This document shows, one piece after another, positions 33,729 through 44,523 of a stretch of DNA of 64,000 bases; position 1 is the first letter of the stretch; every line of letters begins with the position of its first letter. Source of the DNA: Taxillus chinensis (lineage: Eukaryota > Streptophyta > Magnoliopsida > Santalales > Loranthaceae). A program made the translations under genes and the position numbers. The notes under the pieces were generated by a model that saw only the letters and a program-made list of their open reading frames with translations, made no database searches and was not told where the DNA came from. The DNA lies in NCBI GenBank assembly GCA_023512835.1, contig JAKCVP010000332.1, positions 124,001-188,000 on the forward strand, given 5' to 3'.

Positions 33729-34884
33729 CTATACAAAGATTGGTTGGTCAACACCATAGTCGGGTGGGTTGTTGAAGCGGACGTTCTTGTTCAAAGCACT
33801 GATTTGCTGTAGTTCGTCGGCCGAGAGATCCCAGCCCGTGGTATCGAGATTCTGCAGGAGTCTTCCCTGGTTGTTGCTCTTGGGGATGACGGCCACGCCC
33901 CGCTGAGTTGCCCATCGCAGCAAAATTTGTGCAGGTGACTTGTCGTGTGCCTTTGCAATCTGAGTTATGACCTCGTGCTCCAGGAGCAGAGGGTTGTCTT
34001 CCACCTTCTTGAACTTGAGTTCGACGAAGCTCTGGGGTCCAAACGAGCTGTACGCCGTTATTGCAATGTTGTGGTCCTGGCAGAGCTTGAGCAAGCCCTC
34101 TTGTGTCAGGTAGGGATGGTGCTCGATCTGAAGGACAGCAGCGGGAATACGAGCGTAGCGGTTCAGATCGATGATGGACTGGCCCGAGTAATTGCTAACG
34201 CCAATGGTCTTGACGAGACCTTCATCGACAAGCTCCTCCATTGCCTCCCAGGTCTTGTACAGAGGTGCCTTGATAGGAACAACCTTCTCGTTGTTTTCAT
34301 CTTTCCAGCCGGGAGGATACCTCACGCTGGGGTCGACGTACTTGAGCGAGATGGGAAAGTGGATGAGGTAAAGATCGAAGTAGTCAATGCCTGAGCGACG
34401 TGCGTCAGTGGGATCCGGAAGGGAGAGTGTGATTCATACCCCAGTCTGCCAACTGCTTCTTCGCAATGGGCTTGACTCGTTCCTTCTCGTGGAAGGTGTT
34501 CCAAAGCTGAGCAGCGTATGAAATCAGTAAGGTTCTTTGCACATACGGCAGCCAGCAGTGAAGGTGCCAGGGATGATTTACCTTGGAAACAAGGAAGAGC
34601 TCTTCGCGCTTGACCAGGCCGTCCTTGATAGCACGTGCGACTCCCTCGCCGGCTTCTTTCTCATTCCCATAGTCTTGATTCTGTCAGCACCGAAAAGGAG
34701 GCGAATGAGGAGAAGATCTGCCAAGCGTACCTGCAGCGCCATCAAAAAGTCGATATCCGGTCTTGATGGCGTTGTAGACGGTGTCTGCACACGTCTCGTT
34801 GGTGACTTTCCACAGGCCAAAGCCTACGAGAGGCATCTTCTGGCCATTGTTGAGCGTGATTGTCTCGCGTCCGAGAGATGCCAT
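33729..34884 (-). CDS. xyl1: NAD(P)H-dependent D-xylose reductase (aldo-keto reductase)
   Basis: Four exons in transcription order are 34884-34731, 34673-34582, 34506-34440 and 34390-33729. They give 324 residues, the usual length for fungal xylose reductases. The AKR tetrad is in place: Asp48 (Y-R-L-F-D-G-A), Tyr53 (D-Y-G-N-E), Lys82 (V-S-K-L-W-N) and His115 (L-Y-L-I-H-F-P). The cofactor motif IPKSNNQGR is present; its Lys-Ser-Asn-x3-Arg is shared by NADPH-preferring enzymes. The K-L-W-N-T-F-H and R-Y-P-P-G-W loops separate xylose reductases from other AKRs. It reduces xylose to xylitol in the cytosolic pentose pathway. Introns are 57, 75 and 49 bp. L-arabinose reductase is the nearest alternative. 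Confidence 0.93.
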
Positions 34885-36185
34885 GATTGCCGATGGAGTT
34901 CTATTCTAAGTAAAGGTCGAGACGGGACACAGTAGTTCTGCGAGTGGAATGGAGATGGTTGGCACAGCGGGGTCCAAAGTGGGTACCTAGGAACGCCCCA
35001 CGTCAGTCAATGGTTTGCCTTTACCTGACCCACCTAGTGACGTTGACGTCCAGGGCGCTTTGGCTTCCTCTCCACGCTCTCCAATCTGCATCCGCAGCCC
35101 AGGCAGCTCCTCAAAGTTTCTACCAACGAGCCAGTGGCCTCGACTCCAGGAAGATCAGCTCATAAGATTCGGCCGTCTCGATATAGATCGCTTTTGCTGC
35201 ATTGAGCATTCTCACCATCACTGGGGACATCATCTGAGGCGTACAACAACGCCCACTTTGCTCGCACCGTCTATCAGGAATCTCGGTCTTCAAAGTTCCA
35301 GATTTATTGGATGATATTAGGCAGTTGAGCCAACAGGAGGCTCTGTGGACCCCATCTGACTGTACTCCAGCCGCCTCGGCTCACAGCGTAAGGCGTGAGG
35401 CTGTGGTTCCTAGAACGGCAGAGTCTCTCGGTAATCCTGACAGCGACTGTTCGCATATAATACTTCACACACCTGGAGACCGCTTCTTGCTGACACTGCC
35501 TCCGAGTACCGTAAATGCAAAGCAGCAGCCACGAGCCGTATGACACTACATGCATGGCGAGCAGACTTTTTGTTGAGCTCAGGCCGAAACCTTAGCATAC
35601 TGTATGAGAGCATAAGAGTGAGACGCGCGAGCCTTTGACACTAAGGCGCGGATGTCGTCTGCGAGAGAGACGCGGATGCCGAATTCCCCACCAGCAGCGG
35701 CTCGATGCGTGGGTCAGCCGGCTAGTATGCGAGCCCTTCGCGACACTGCCCATTTCGTTGGCCCACAGGTTGAGTCAAAGATGCATCACTGTCGCTGCAA
35801 CAGGAAGGCTGCAGGTTTCTTGTATCCGAACTTTGCCTGCTTGGACACGGTGCGAGCGACGGACTAGGCTTCGGAACACGTTGCCGGCTTCTCGATGGTA
35901 ATCATGTCCACTGTGGAGATGTGGGTCATGTCTTCGAGTCCAGCGTATGGGCATCTTCTTTGAGCCGGAGCAGGGTCAGCTTACACGAAGAACTCTAGAC
36001 TATGACGGCGACAATGTTGAGCAGGCAACCGGGTGATTGGTCAGGCTTTGGGAAGATGGGATGAAAAGACTCTGTTTTGTTGCGAACCACGCTGGCATGA
36101 TGGGTATAAGAAGACAATGACCTGCCCGACATGCTCTCTTCAATACCCCTCAACCTGCAATCGCTCGGACCCGGATCGAAGCACT
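34885..36185. other. 1.3-kb intergenic region between divergent genes
   Basis: This must contain the promoters of xylose reductase (left) and of the cysteine-repeat precursor (right, TATAAG at 36105-36110). I see no further gene. Confidence 0.55.
36105..36110 (+). promoter_or_regulatory. TATA box of the cysteine-repeat precursor gene
   Basis: TATAAG lies about 80 bp upstream of the ATG at 36186, a normal core-promoter spacing for a short-leader gene. Confidence 0.5.
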
Positions 36186-36614
36186 ATGAAATTCACAATC
36201 TACGCTCTGCTCGGTGCGCAGTTGGTCGCTGGATATGTATGCGACGCCGATGGGAAGACGCCCACACTCCCTGCATGCCCAACACCAGCGCTGACGCTGC
36301 CGCCTGGCATTCATATCGGGCGACGTGCAGCAAACATTGTATGCGACCCGGACGGCAAGACACCAAACCTCCCAGCTTGCCCTACACCAGCGCTGTCGCT
36401 CCCCCCTGGCGTTCATATCGGGCGGCGCGAGGAAAATTTTGTCTGTGATGGCGACGGAAAGACGCCGAGTCTGCCTGCTTGTCCGACGAGCGTACCAGCG
36501 TACCCGACTGGAGTCCACATTGGCAAGCGCGAACAAGAGTACGTCTGCGATGGTGACGGCAAGACTCCATCACTGCCAGCATGCCCTACCAAGCCTGTAC
36601 GGCCCCCTCAGTAG
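36186..36614 (+). CDS. Secreted Cys-paired tandem-repeat precursor with dibasic sites (second KEP)
   Basis: A single exon encodes 142 residues. Residues 1 to about 16 are a signal peptide (MKFTIYALLGAQLVAG). Four repeats follow, separated by RR46-47, RR80-81 and KR114-115. Each unit has the form aromatic or Ile, then V-C-D-x-D-G-K-T-P-x-L-P-A-C-P-T. The first three continue to P-x-G-I/V-H-I-G before the dibasic site. Each therefore carries one pair of Cys spaced C-x11-C (19/31, 53/65, 87/99, 121/133), suited to one disulfide loop per released peptide. The layout is that of a Kex2-processed repeat protein that would release four similar mini-peptides. The cores do not resemble the Tyr-rich precursor at 921-1712, and no UstYa-type gene is adjacent. 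An upstream in-frame extension exists but lacks secretory features, so the ATG at 36186 is preferred. Confidence 0.85.
   Translation: MKFTIYALLGAQLVAGYVCDADGKTPTLPACPTPALTLPPGIHIGRRAANIVCDPDGKTPNLPACPTPALSLPPGVHIGRREENFVCDGDGKTPSLPACPTSVPAYPTGVHIGKREQEYVCDGDGKTPSLPACPTKPVRPPQ
36234..36611 (+). repeat. Four in-frame ~93-102 bp repeats of the Cys-repeat precursor
   Basis: Units correspond to residues 17-47, 48-81, 82-115 and 116-142. The last lacks the H-I-G-K/R end and finishes with the protein. Confidence 0.9.
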
Positions 36615-37431
36615 CTGTGATGCTTCGGCGATAGCTGGACACCAGGCTTCGACTAGGCCGATATTGATGTCCGAGATGGAGGAGAATAGGCAACGAGGTG
36701 GAATGCGGGATGACTGCAGGAGGTCATGTTCTGGAGGAAGGGGTGGGCAATGTCGATCACAGGGTCAATGCATACAAAGTCAAGCCGCAGTGCAGCCGTG
36801 TCCGTGCTCTCTTGTCGTGTGGTGCAAGACTGAGCGCTGACTAACATGGCAGATGGGCATCTACTCCGTGGAGATGGGAAAGTGAGGATGGAACATGGGC
36901 AGCGCTAGGGGAAGTCGGCGACAGGAGGAGGCTCTGAGGAGATCTCGCTTGCCGACCTCAGATTCTAGCGCTGGACCCTGGGGGGTCTTGGCTCAGCGCT
37001 TAAATTCGTGCATGTGTTGAGAGCGTCAGAGTCTTATCATGACTACAGACAGTACGGGCAGTAGGCCGCCCTCGAGCTGCTGACATGGCGTCGACGTCCC
37101 CCGCCGCCGCCCGAGCTGAGCCTGTCATACCGGCACAGTCGATGGGTGCATGTTCTAGAACCACAACAGCCGGTAAGGCGGCAGGCCTAGCAACGCTCGC
37201 TTGATCAAGGGCGACACTAATCACTTCTGCCCAGGACGATCAGCTAAAAGCCGCAGCCCTAGCACCACTGCGGATAGCAGGTAAAGGTTATGCCCGAACC
37301 TGGCAAGAGTGGCGCTTCCACAATGGATGTCGAGAGCGGTACCTGGATACCAGCCTGCCTCCCCCTGTGCTCCTCCCTCCTCTCCCTTGCACGAGCTGAC
37401 GCCCACTCCAATCGCACACTCCGCCCCTGCC
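36615..37431. other. Intergenic, with promoter of the PC-esterase-like gene
   Basis: No gene is supported. The frame of the following gene stays open upstream of its chosen ATG, to about 37309. Confidence 0.5.
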
Positions 37432-39315
37432 ATGGCTCCACCGCCGCCCATGGAGAGAGAGGCGCCCTTCAGAGACTCTGAAGAGGACATTGCCCTGCTC
37501 AATGAGGACGAGGATGGTCCGCGCGAACTCTACACACCCCAGAAGCCGCGACGCCGCCGTCTGTCGCTGCTCATCCTCCTCCCCGCATCACTGCTCATTC
37601 TTCTCGCCGCCACTGAGTTTGTCTTCCGCCCAGTCCGCAGCAGGATCCCCAGCTATCAGACCCCCCAAGAGCAAGCCGACGCTGCCACTGCTTCGCACCA
37701 CCTGGCCAACCCCTTCGCCTCCTTTGCGCCCTGTAAGGCAGTCCCTGCCAAGGTTTTGACCACTCTGGAATCTTCTGCAGAACCTTCCATTCATGTCCTC
37801 TCTAATGGTCGCATTCTAAATCCTGGCCAAAGCATCCAAGCTCCCTCCGACATCTGCGTCCTGGTCGCCATACCACAGACGCCATTGCCAGATGTCGACC
37901 CAGACTACGTCGATCCGCCCGTACCCCACAAAGGCCCCGACTCTATCCACCTGCTGATCAACACAACCGACGTGACTTTGACCTTCCCGCCTCTTCGTCC
38001 ATTGCGTCCGAATGTCGTCAACGCCACCACCACCAGCATCCTCTACCACGCAGAGACCACCGTCCTGCAGGGCGGCCTCTACACTGCCCATGCCGAGAAC
38101 GAGTTTGCGCATTGGAAATGGGGCATGGGCTGGCACTTGAAGTACGGACCACAACCCTTCCGTCTCGAGACTGGTCAGCTCCCGGACAAGACCTTTGACG
38201 CACACGAGTTCCTCCCCGTTCCCCTGCCTGCAGTCCAGTTCACTGTCGAGGGCCCCAACACGCTTCCACAATTGCCGGTATGCAATTACACCAATATCCC
38301 TTCGCGCGGCCGCTGGTATCGCAAGGAAGCCTTTCCCGAGCTCGCCCCTATCCCATCGGACGAGACAGGTTACATCTGGCAAGGTGATACTTGCCTCCTG
38401 GACCACTTCACGCCAGACGATACAGCATCCTGCCTCGCCAACCGCCAGATTCACGTCTACGGTGACAGTATGACGCGCCGTCTCACGAAGATGATCATCA
38501 ACGCCGGAAACTGGTGCCACAACCTCACCTCGAAATGCCAGGACGAGGACGAGCGTCCCGGTGTGCCACTAACAAAAATGGTTCTCGACGACCTAGGCAC
38601 GCTAGAGTGGACACCCATCAACCGCGAGTCGAACATGTTCGACCACGAGAACATCACCGCTATCCCCTTCGGCCGCAACACCACACTATCATATCAATTC
38701 ATCGAGACGATAACGAACGTGACGAGCAAATACATGGTCCGATTCTTCGAACCAGAAGACTTGATCCATGTCTCGCCGCCCGTGCCGGACATGGTGCCAG
38801 ACTACGACCCAAAACCAGGCGCACACGCGCGCATCGATCCTCGGCTACCGCAGGCGGATGCAGTCCTGCTTGGCTTCGGCGCCTGGGATCAAGCCTTCAC
38901 CGATCGCGCAGACCCCTACGAGCAGAATCTACGGCGATTCCGCGACTTCTTCCTCGAGGCCTACGGGCCAGACGTCCCCGTTCTGCTGCGCACGGCGAAC
39001 GCATTCTGCTGCCGCAGTACCGGCACGGGATTCCGACGCTTCACCGGCGGCCGGACGCAGGAATTTGACGATCGGACGCGGCGGGTGTTTGGCATTGATG
39101 TTGATGGTGGGCGTGGCATGACGGAGGACGGGCGTGTACGAGTTATTGACATTACGAATATGAATGGCAGGCCGGATATTATTTTTGGGTGGGGCCGGAG
39201 TGATGCTAATCATCCGCGTGCGAGCCATGCGCGTATTGAGATGCAGATGGTCTTGCACAGTCTCTGCGAGCGAGATGCAGATGGTGTTGTTCAGTGGAAG
39301 GGACGGGGCGAATGA
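37432..39315 (+). CDS. Type II membrane PC-esterase/NXPE/TBL-like protein (putative glycan O-acyl transferase or esterase)
   Basis: An intronless frame encodes 627 residues from an ATG in good context (GCCATGGCT); an earlier in-frame ATG at 37327 is in poorer context. An acidic cytosolic head and a basic R-R-R-R-L stop are followed by a signal anchor (about 45-66), then a lumenal domain with several N-x-S/T sites. Two blocks characterise the SGNH/PC-esterase superfamily: Y-G-D-S-M-T-R-R with nucleophile Ser346, and D591-A-N-H594-P as the Asp/His pair near the C-terminus. The preceding G-R-W-Y and C-L-x-N-R motifs are also seen in this superfamily. Known members (Cas1p, plant TBL, NXPE) acetylate or deacetylate cell-wall or capsule glycans in the Golgi. 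Substrate is unknown here. Codon use is GC-rich, like the neighbours. Confidence 0.7.
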   Translation: MAPPPPMEREAPFRDSEEDIALLNEDEDGPRELYTPQKPRRRRLSLLILLPASLLILLAATEFVFRPVRSRIPSYQTPQEQADAATASHHLANPFASFAPCKAVPAKVLTTLESSAEPSIHVLSNGRILNPGQSIQAPSDICVLVAIPQTPLPDVDPDYVDPPVPHKGPDSIHLLINTTDVTLTFPPLRPLRPNVVNATTTSILYHAETTVLQGGLYTAHAENEFAHWKWGMGWHLKYGPQPFRLETGQLPDKTFDAHEFLPVPLPAVQFTVEGPNTLPQLPVCNYTNIPSRGRWYRKEAFPELAPIPSDETGYIWQGDTCLLDHFTPDDTASCLANRQIHVYGDSMTRRLTKMIINAGNWCHNLTSKCQDEDERPGVPLTKMVLDDLGTLEWTPINRESNMFDHENITAIPFGRNTTLSYQFIETITNVTSKYMVRFFEPEDLIHVSPPVPDMVPDYDPKPGAHARIDPRLPQADAVLLGFGAWDQAFTDRADPYEQNLRRFRDFFLEAYGPDVPVLLRTANAFCCRSTGTGFRRFTGGRTQEFDDRTRRVFGIDVDGGRGMTEDGRVRVIDITNMNGRPDIIFGWGRSDANHPRASHARIEMQMVLHSLCERDADGVVQWKGRGE

Positions 39316-39685
39316 TGGCGGCGACACGACTCGACGCGCCTTGTGATTTTGATAGTGGCTTTGTCTTGCCTTTTAGCATTTGTACTTGCATGAGCGATGT
39401 TTCTATGAATTAGGATACACTTTTGACTTTCAATTTATCGCTGAAATGCTGAATGAGGAAAATGGTAACTACGATATTGATGATTACCCCTTTACAATGT
39501 AATAAAGTAGTTACCTAGACGAGGGCAAAAAGTGAAAAAAGGTAAGAGGAAGTATGATTAATCTTGACAACCTAACGACGCGAGAGCGAAAATGGCCAAC
39601 ATCTTTCAAATAAAGGCTTTAACATGACATCTCGATCGGAATGATTCAACGAGAGACTTGAGAGCCTTTTTGAACAAATTTGGAT

Positions 39686-39716
<31 letters not shown>

Positions 39717-39792
39717 AAAGGAATGATGAATGGTGCGAGAGACTCGCAAGGAAAGAAGGGGGGGGACTGGATGAAAGGTTTCTGGACGAAGG
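39316..39792. other. Convergent 3' region
   Basis: This AT-richer spacer lies between convergent genes and includes a T(23) run at 39685-39707. Terminator/poly(A) sequences of both genes are expected here; no gene is seen. Confidence 0.55.
39685..39707 (+). repeat. T(23) homopolymer
   Basis: Uninterrupted T run downstream of the minus-strand Ser/Thr-rich gene. Confidence 0.9.
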
Positions 39793-42700
39793 CTAGCAGA
39801 GATACCAGGTATGTTTTCCCTTGTGTGTATTAGACCATTTGGCGTGCGGATTACTGTTGACATTCCACGCTGCTGTGTCGGTAGTGTCTGTGCTGTCAGT
39901 GCTGTCAGCGGCGTCGGTAGCGTCGGTAGTGTCGGTAGCGTCAGTAGTGTCGGTAGTGTGGGTACTGTCAGAAGTGTGGGTAATGGCAGAAGTGTGAATG
40001 TTGCGCCGCTGATGGTGGGCATAATCGGCATTCGGGTCCTTGGCTGCTGCATCGCCTTTGCCGGCGCCGTAGTTAGTCGCTTTTGCTCGGTGGGAGGTTG
40101 TCGTTGCTGCTGCTGGCTCGTGGGTGTTAGTTTGATATTTCTGGTTGTGTGTTTTTTCCTGCGCGCGTCTGAAGGATCATGAGGTTCGAGGGAAAGTGGG
40201 GGGTTGTCCTGAATGAGGGAAGGAAAGGATGGGGGTGTGCAAAGTTTATGGGGATATGGCGAGAATGGAGAAGAGGGAGGGAATCAAAACATTACACGAA
40301 AAAAAAAGGGGGAGAAGGAAAATCAAAGCACAATCAGGGGAGATTTTTTGAAAAGAAAGGAGGACTGGAGAATGAAGAGTAGAAAGACATACCCTTGACA
40401 TCCACACCTCGTTCGAAATGCAGTTCATCCCGAGGCGTCACTGGCGTATCGGTCGGCGCCTGATAATACGCATCGTCGTGCGCCAGCTCTTTACGCGCAA
40501 ACTCCCCGAATCGATCAAGTGCGTCGCTTACGCGCGCGCTGAACACCCTGCCCAGCTGCAGCCCAAGCACGGTGAGTTGAGTGTGTAGTTGACTCAATGC
40601 GCGCGCGATGCCGATGCCTGAGAAGCCCTCTTCCCCGTCGCGAGGAAGAATTGGTCGGCCCTTTGTCGGTGGGGGCAGCGATAGATCAGCAGCGTGCGTG
40701 TGCTGCCACTCACGGAGCTCTTCGTCGGTGTCGACGGATTCGAGGGTGGAGTCGGCGGTCGTCGCGGTGAAGTCGTGTGAGAAGAAATCGTTCTTTTTCG
40801 CTTCTTTGTCGTTGGCGTCGTAGCGGTCTGCGGCGGCCTGGGCTTTGACGCGGTATTCTGCGTCATCTTCGTCTTCGTTGCGGGTGGTGAGTGCGGAGGG
40901 CTCGGCGTCTGGGGTGTGGCGGAGAATGTGGACCCAGGATGGGAGTGGGTTGTGGCGGCGGCGGGTTGTCGTGCTTGTGCTTGTGCTTGAAGTTGAGTTT
41001 GACTTTAATGCAGAAGTTGTTGCACCGGCCAGGGGAGAAGAACGTGTCGTGGAAACGGCACTGCTGTGCCCCCCGCCTGACGTTATAGTCAGAATTGTAG
41101 CGCTGGGAATGGGCGACGCGGACCGTGCAGCAAGAGGGTTTGTAAACCCGTCCATCTCATCAAAGTGCGTAGGGAAGACCGTGTCGACAGTCGGATGCGG
41201 CGTCGGTCTTGGAGACAGATCTCGAGCGCCCCAGCGATACCCCGTGTGCACCTCGGGATGAATCTTCTCTTCCGTGGGCGTCCGCGTCGACTGAGGGTAC
41301 AGCACGCTCCAGTCGTTCGTGTGGTAGTAGCCACCCCACTGCCCGTGGTCCTTCGGGTTGAACTTTTGGTCGGGCGCCGGCGTAGGCGCAACATACGTGC
41401 GCGTCTCGTCGGGATGCAGCACACTCCAGTCACTCTTGTGCATTGTGTTCATCCACTGGCCGTGGTCGTGCGAGATGCTCTTGGTCGTGCGGAGAGTCCT
41501 CGAGGCCCATTGGCCAGTGTCGCTGGGTGGTGCTGGGGTTGTTTCGGTCGATGCCCACATGCCGGGGTGCATCTCGCTGGTGTATGCGGGCGTGGTTGGG
41601 CGGTTGGGGTCTGGGGTTTTCTTGGGGGAAGGAGAAGGGATCTGCTCGGCAAGCGTCTCGTATACGGCTACCCATTTCTCAGTCAGGCGAGCGAGCTCAG
41701 CTGAGCGCGAGTCGTCTACATTCTGGTGGGAGTTGGGGGATGCGAGCAGTGCAGCTGATGATGAGACTTGGCCGCTCCAATGGTGACGACGGGAAGTTGT
41801 TGATGTGGCTGACGAGGAATCCTTTCCGTCCCAGAGGTCGCTATGAGACAGGAAAGCCGGTGTGGCCTTCGCTGAACCGTTGCCCTTTCCGTGGTAGGGA
41901 TGATCTGTCGAAAATGTAGATGACGACGACTTGCTGCTTGGCCAGTGATGATGCTGGGACGTGGTCGATGAAGTCTCTACAATGTCGTAACTCTGCCAGT
42001 AGGCACGACGGGATGAAGTAGATTCAATCAGACCTCTCTTATCCCAAAAATGGAATGTGCCGTTCGTCTGGGAAGGGTCAGCCTTTGCACTAGTAACTGT
42101 AGCGTTACTAGCGTTCAAGGTCTTATGAGCCAGCAGGCCAGCCTTGTTTACAGCACTGAGGAACTCGCTCGCAAACTTGAAAGCCTCAGTTCCATAGGTG
42201 GCAATGAACTTCTCAAGATCAAAAGACGAGCCTGTCGAAGTAGGCTTCAGAGAAGTCGTCCTGTTGGACGCATGACCAGTCGAGGACAAAGGATTAGCGG
42301 TGATTGTGAACGTAGCTGTGACAGTCGAGATCGAAATAAGCGTCTTGGTCTTGTGGTGACAAGGAATATGACGCTTTCTCTTGGTCGTGTTTTTGTCAAA
42401 AGAAGAGCCTTTGGAGAAGGATTTCAAAGAGGTTGTCCCGTTGGATACATGTCCACTTAAGGACGAGGGATTAGTGGTGACTGTGACTGTGGTGGCCGTG
42501 GAAGTCGAGATGGAAATGATGGTGCTGGTTCCCCAAGGGCAAATGATATGGCGCTTGCTCTTGATCGAGTTGTCGTTCGGCTTCAAAGGGCGGGAGATAT
42601 TGTAAATGGGGACCTTGCTCTCCGTGCTGGAGAGACGGAAGAGCAGACGCTTCTCGTCTTCGAGACTGTTCTTGTTCCTGTTCCTGATGGGAAACTCGTC

Positions 42701-43114
42701 GACATGAGGACTCCGAACATGCAGCGTGTGAGAGTGGGGAGGCCCAGTCTTTGCACTGATCTGGACTCTGCCCAGCCAGGCAGACTCGGGAGAAACCCAC
42801 GGGGTTTCAATTTCCGCGTCTTCTGCGTTCGTCTGCGATGGACTTAATGGAGTCGTGGATGTGTAAGGGACCCAGCCGACGATCGGAGAATGATCAGAAT
42901 TAGTCTCAAAAGGATGCAGGGGGGGCGTGGGCTCAGCTACAGCGACAACAGGCACGCTGCCGGTGTCAGAGCCAGAATATGCAGCGAGTTCAGGTACCAG
43001 GCCCACGGATGGGACGGCGGTGATATTGTGTCTATGATGACGAGTATGGTGATGGGAGCTGTTATGATTTTGGGAATGGGAGCGAGTCAACTGCAGGTCA
43101 ACTGCTGGCGGCAT
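39793..43114 (-). CDS. Large Ser/Thr/His-rich protein of unknown function
   Basis: Exon 1 is 43114-40393 (open for over 900 codons) and exon 2 is inferred as 40112-39793, for about 1,013 residues. The 280-bp intron has a GTATGT donor and an acceptor 14 bases after a CTAAC branch point. The protein begins with a His/Ser-rich stretch and continues with long Ser/Thr tracts carrying basic K-R-K-R-H-I/R-H clusters. Two related T-V-T-V/T-A-T-F-T beta-like segments lie in a duplicated region. Two copies of a tryptophan block follow (DHGQW-x(7-8)-DWSVL-x-P), then acidic helices. Exon 2 ends in a T-D-T/T-D-A tripeptide repeat. There is no signal peptide, membrane helix or enzyme motif. I do not recognise it. 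Composition would fit a wall-associated or scaffold-like protein, but that is a guess. Confidence 0.6.
39876..39984 (-). repeat. 9-bp-type minisatellite encoding Thr-Asp-Thr/Ala repeats
   Basis: On the plus strand GTCGGTAGC/GTCGGTAGT units recur with small changes. Read on the minus strand, in the inferred second exon, they give T-D-T and T-D-A units. Confidence 0.8.
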
Positions 43115-44523
43115 GGCGAAGTCGATCGCAGCGTCACGTCTTCCAAATATGGTGGGTGTTTGATAACCTTAGGATGACCCGCGATGCAAGTGGGGTTACA
43201 GAAGAGCTTGAGCATCTGGAGAGATCTGAGGTGCTATATAGATGGTCAAGCACCCAATGGACTGCGGACGAGAGCCTAGTTGATAACGTTGGGCTGTATT
43301 GAATGCATCATCCTGTCACGCCTGTGTAGCAGCCAAGCTCACGCAATGGCCCTAACGGTCAACCAAACATAAGCCCGCGATGAGGAGGGCTATGCGGGGT
43401 ATGGCTGGCGAATCATGAGATCCTAATGATGCTGTGCGCCACCTCTGGTATCTTCATCGGGTCTCAGTGTTGGGGTCGAGGATGATGTGCTACAACTTGG
43501 TGTAGAATATCTCCGGGAGTACCATTGGGGTGTCGTTTCACGAGACAGAGTTCCGGATTATTGGACGGGACAGCGGTGTCTATCGGCCTTAAACATGACT
43601 TCAAGGCTGTTGCCGTGAATCTCACGCGATATCGGCAAATTTTGGGCATCCAGTGCACCGGAGGATAAAATCATCTGACATGCAATGACAGCCAGACTTC
43701 AATTATCTACCATTGGAACTACCATTAAACCACTTCAGGCACATCTTTGTGATTTGATAAGTAGCGTCCAGGCCTTCACACAACGATCGAGCCATCGATC
43801 GAGGCATGGGAGCAAGCGAGGGAAGACTCAGAGTCGCTTACAAAGCGGACCCCCACGGACCCCTGCTCGTCCCGTCCTACCCTCGCTATTCTGGTTATGT
43901 CAAGTCCGACTATTTCAACCTCGACCGAGGCTGATACTTCTCCCATCATGGTGTACGAGAGATAAGGCTAGGACGCTATTCAGAGGCGATATCCCACACC
44001 ACATACTTAGATGCTTTGCTCCGCAGCACGGTCGGGGTTGCAGTACGGTGGCACCGAATACTCGCTATGCAACAAGACAAAAGGGGCGACACAGCGCTCG
44101 GTATGACTAATCATCTTCGTAATTTCAGGAGCCTGACTTCAACCGTATAGTTACAGCCAGTCTTCATCAGAATGTAAGCCAGACCATCTCTGTAGGGTTT
44201 TCGGCTTTCGAGGCGTATATTCAGAGAACTGACTGGAATGAAACGACAAGAGACTTTATACCTAAATGGAATTGACAAGGCGCGTGTTGGCATACCGCCC
44301 TGACTCGGCTCACGAAGCTAAGTGGTAGGGTAATATCATGGAGGCGCGCCGGCGACAGCGGATGGTGACTTCAATTCTGCTTTCTACGATTCTCCATTGA
44401 TTCCAAAGTGTGCCATTGAGAATAAGTACTAGGGGCTGAGATCATCTTAGCCCCCGCAACACGATCGCTTTTTCTGAATCTCTTATTCTGTCTATCTGTC
44501 CGCAAGAGAACGATCTGGGAGAT
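43115..44523. other. 1.4-kb intergenic region
   Basis: This contains the promoter of the Ser/Thr-rich gene (TATATA at 43235-43240) and the 3' flank of the NACHT-ankyrin gene. Other frames are short and unconvincing. Confidence 0.5.
43235..43240 (-). promoter_or_regulatory. TATA box of the Ser/Thr-rich gene
   Basis: TATATA (within the palindrome CTATATAG) lies about 120 bp upstream of the minus-strand ATG at 43114. Confidence 0.45.

Noticed and set aside
39606..40052. Leu/Pro/Thr repeat frame (minus)
   Set aside because: It is the wrong frame of the Thr-Asp minisatellite that forms the inferred second exon of the Ser/Thr-rich gene.
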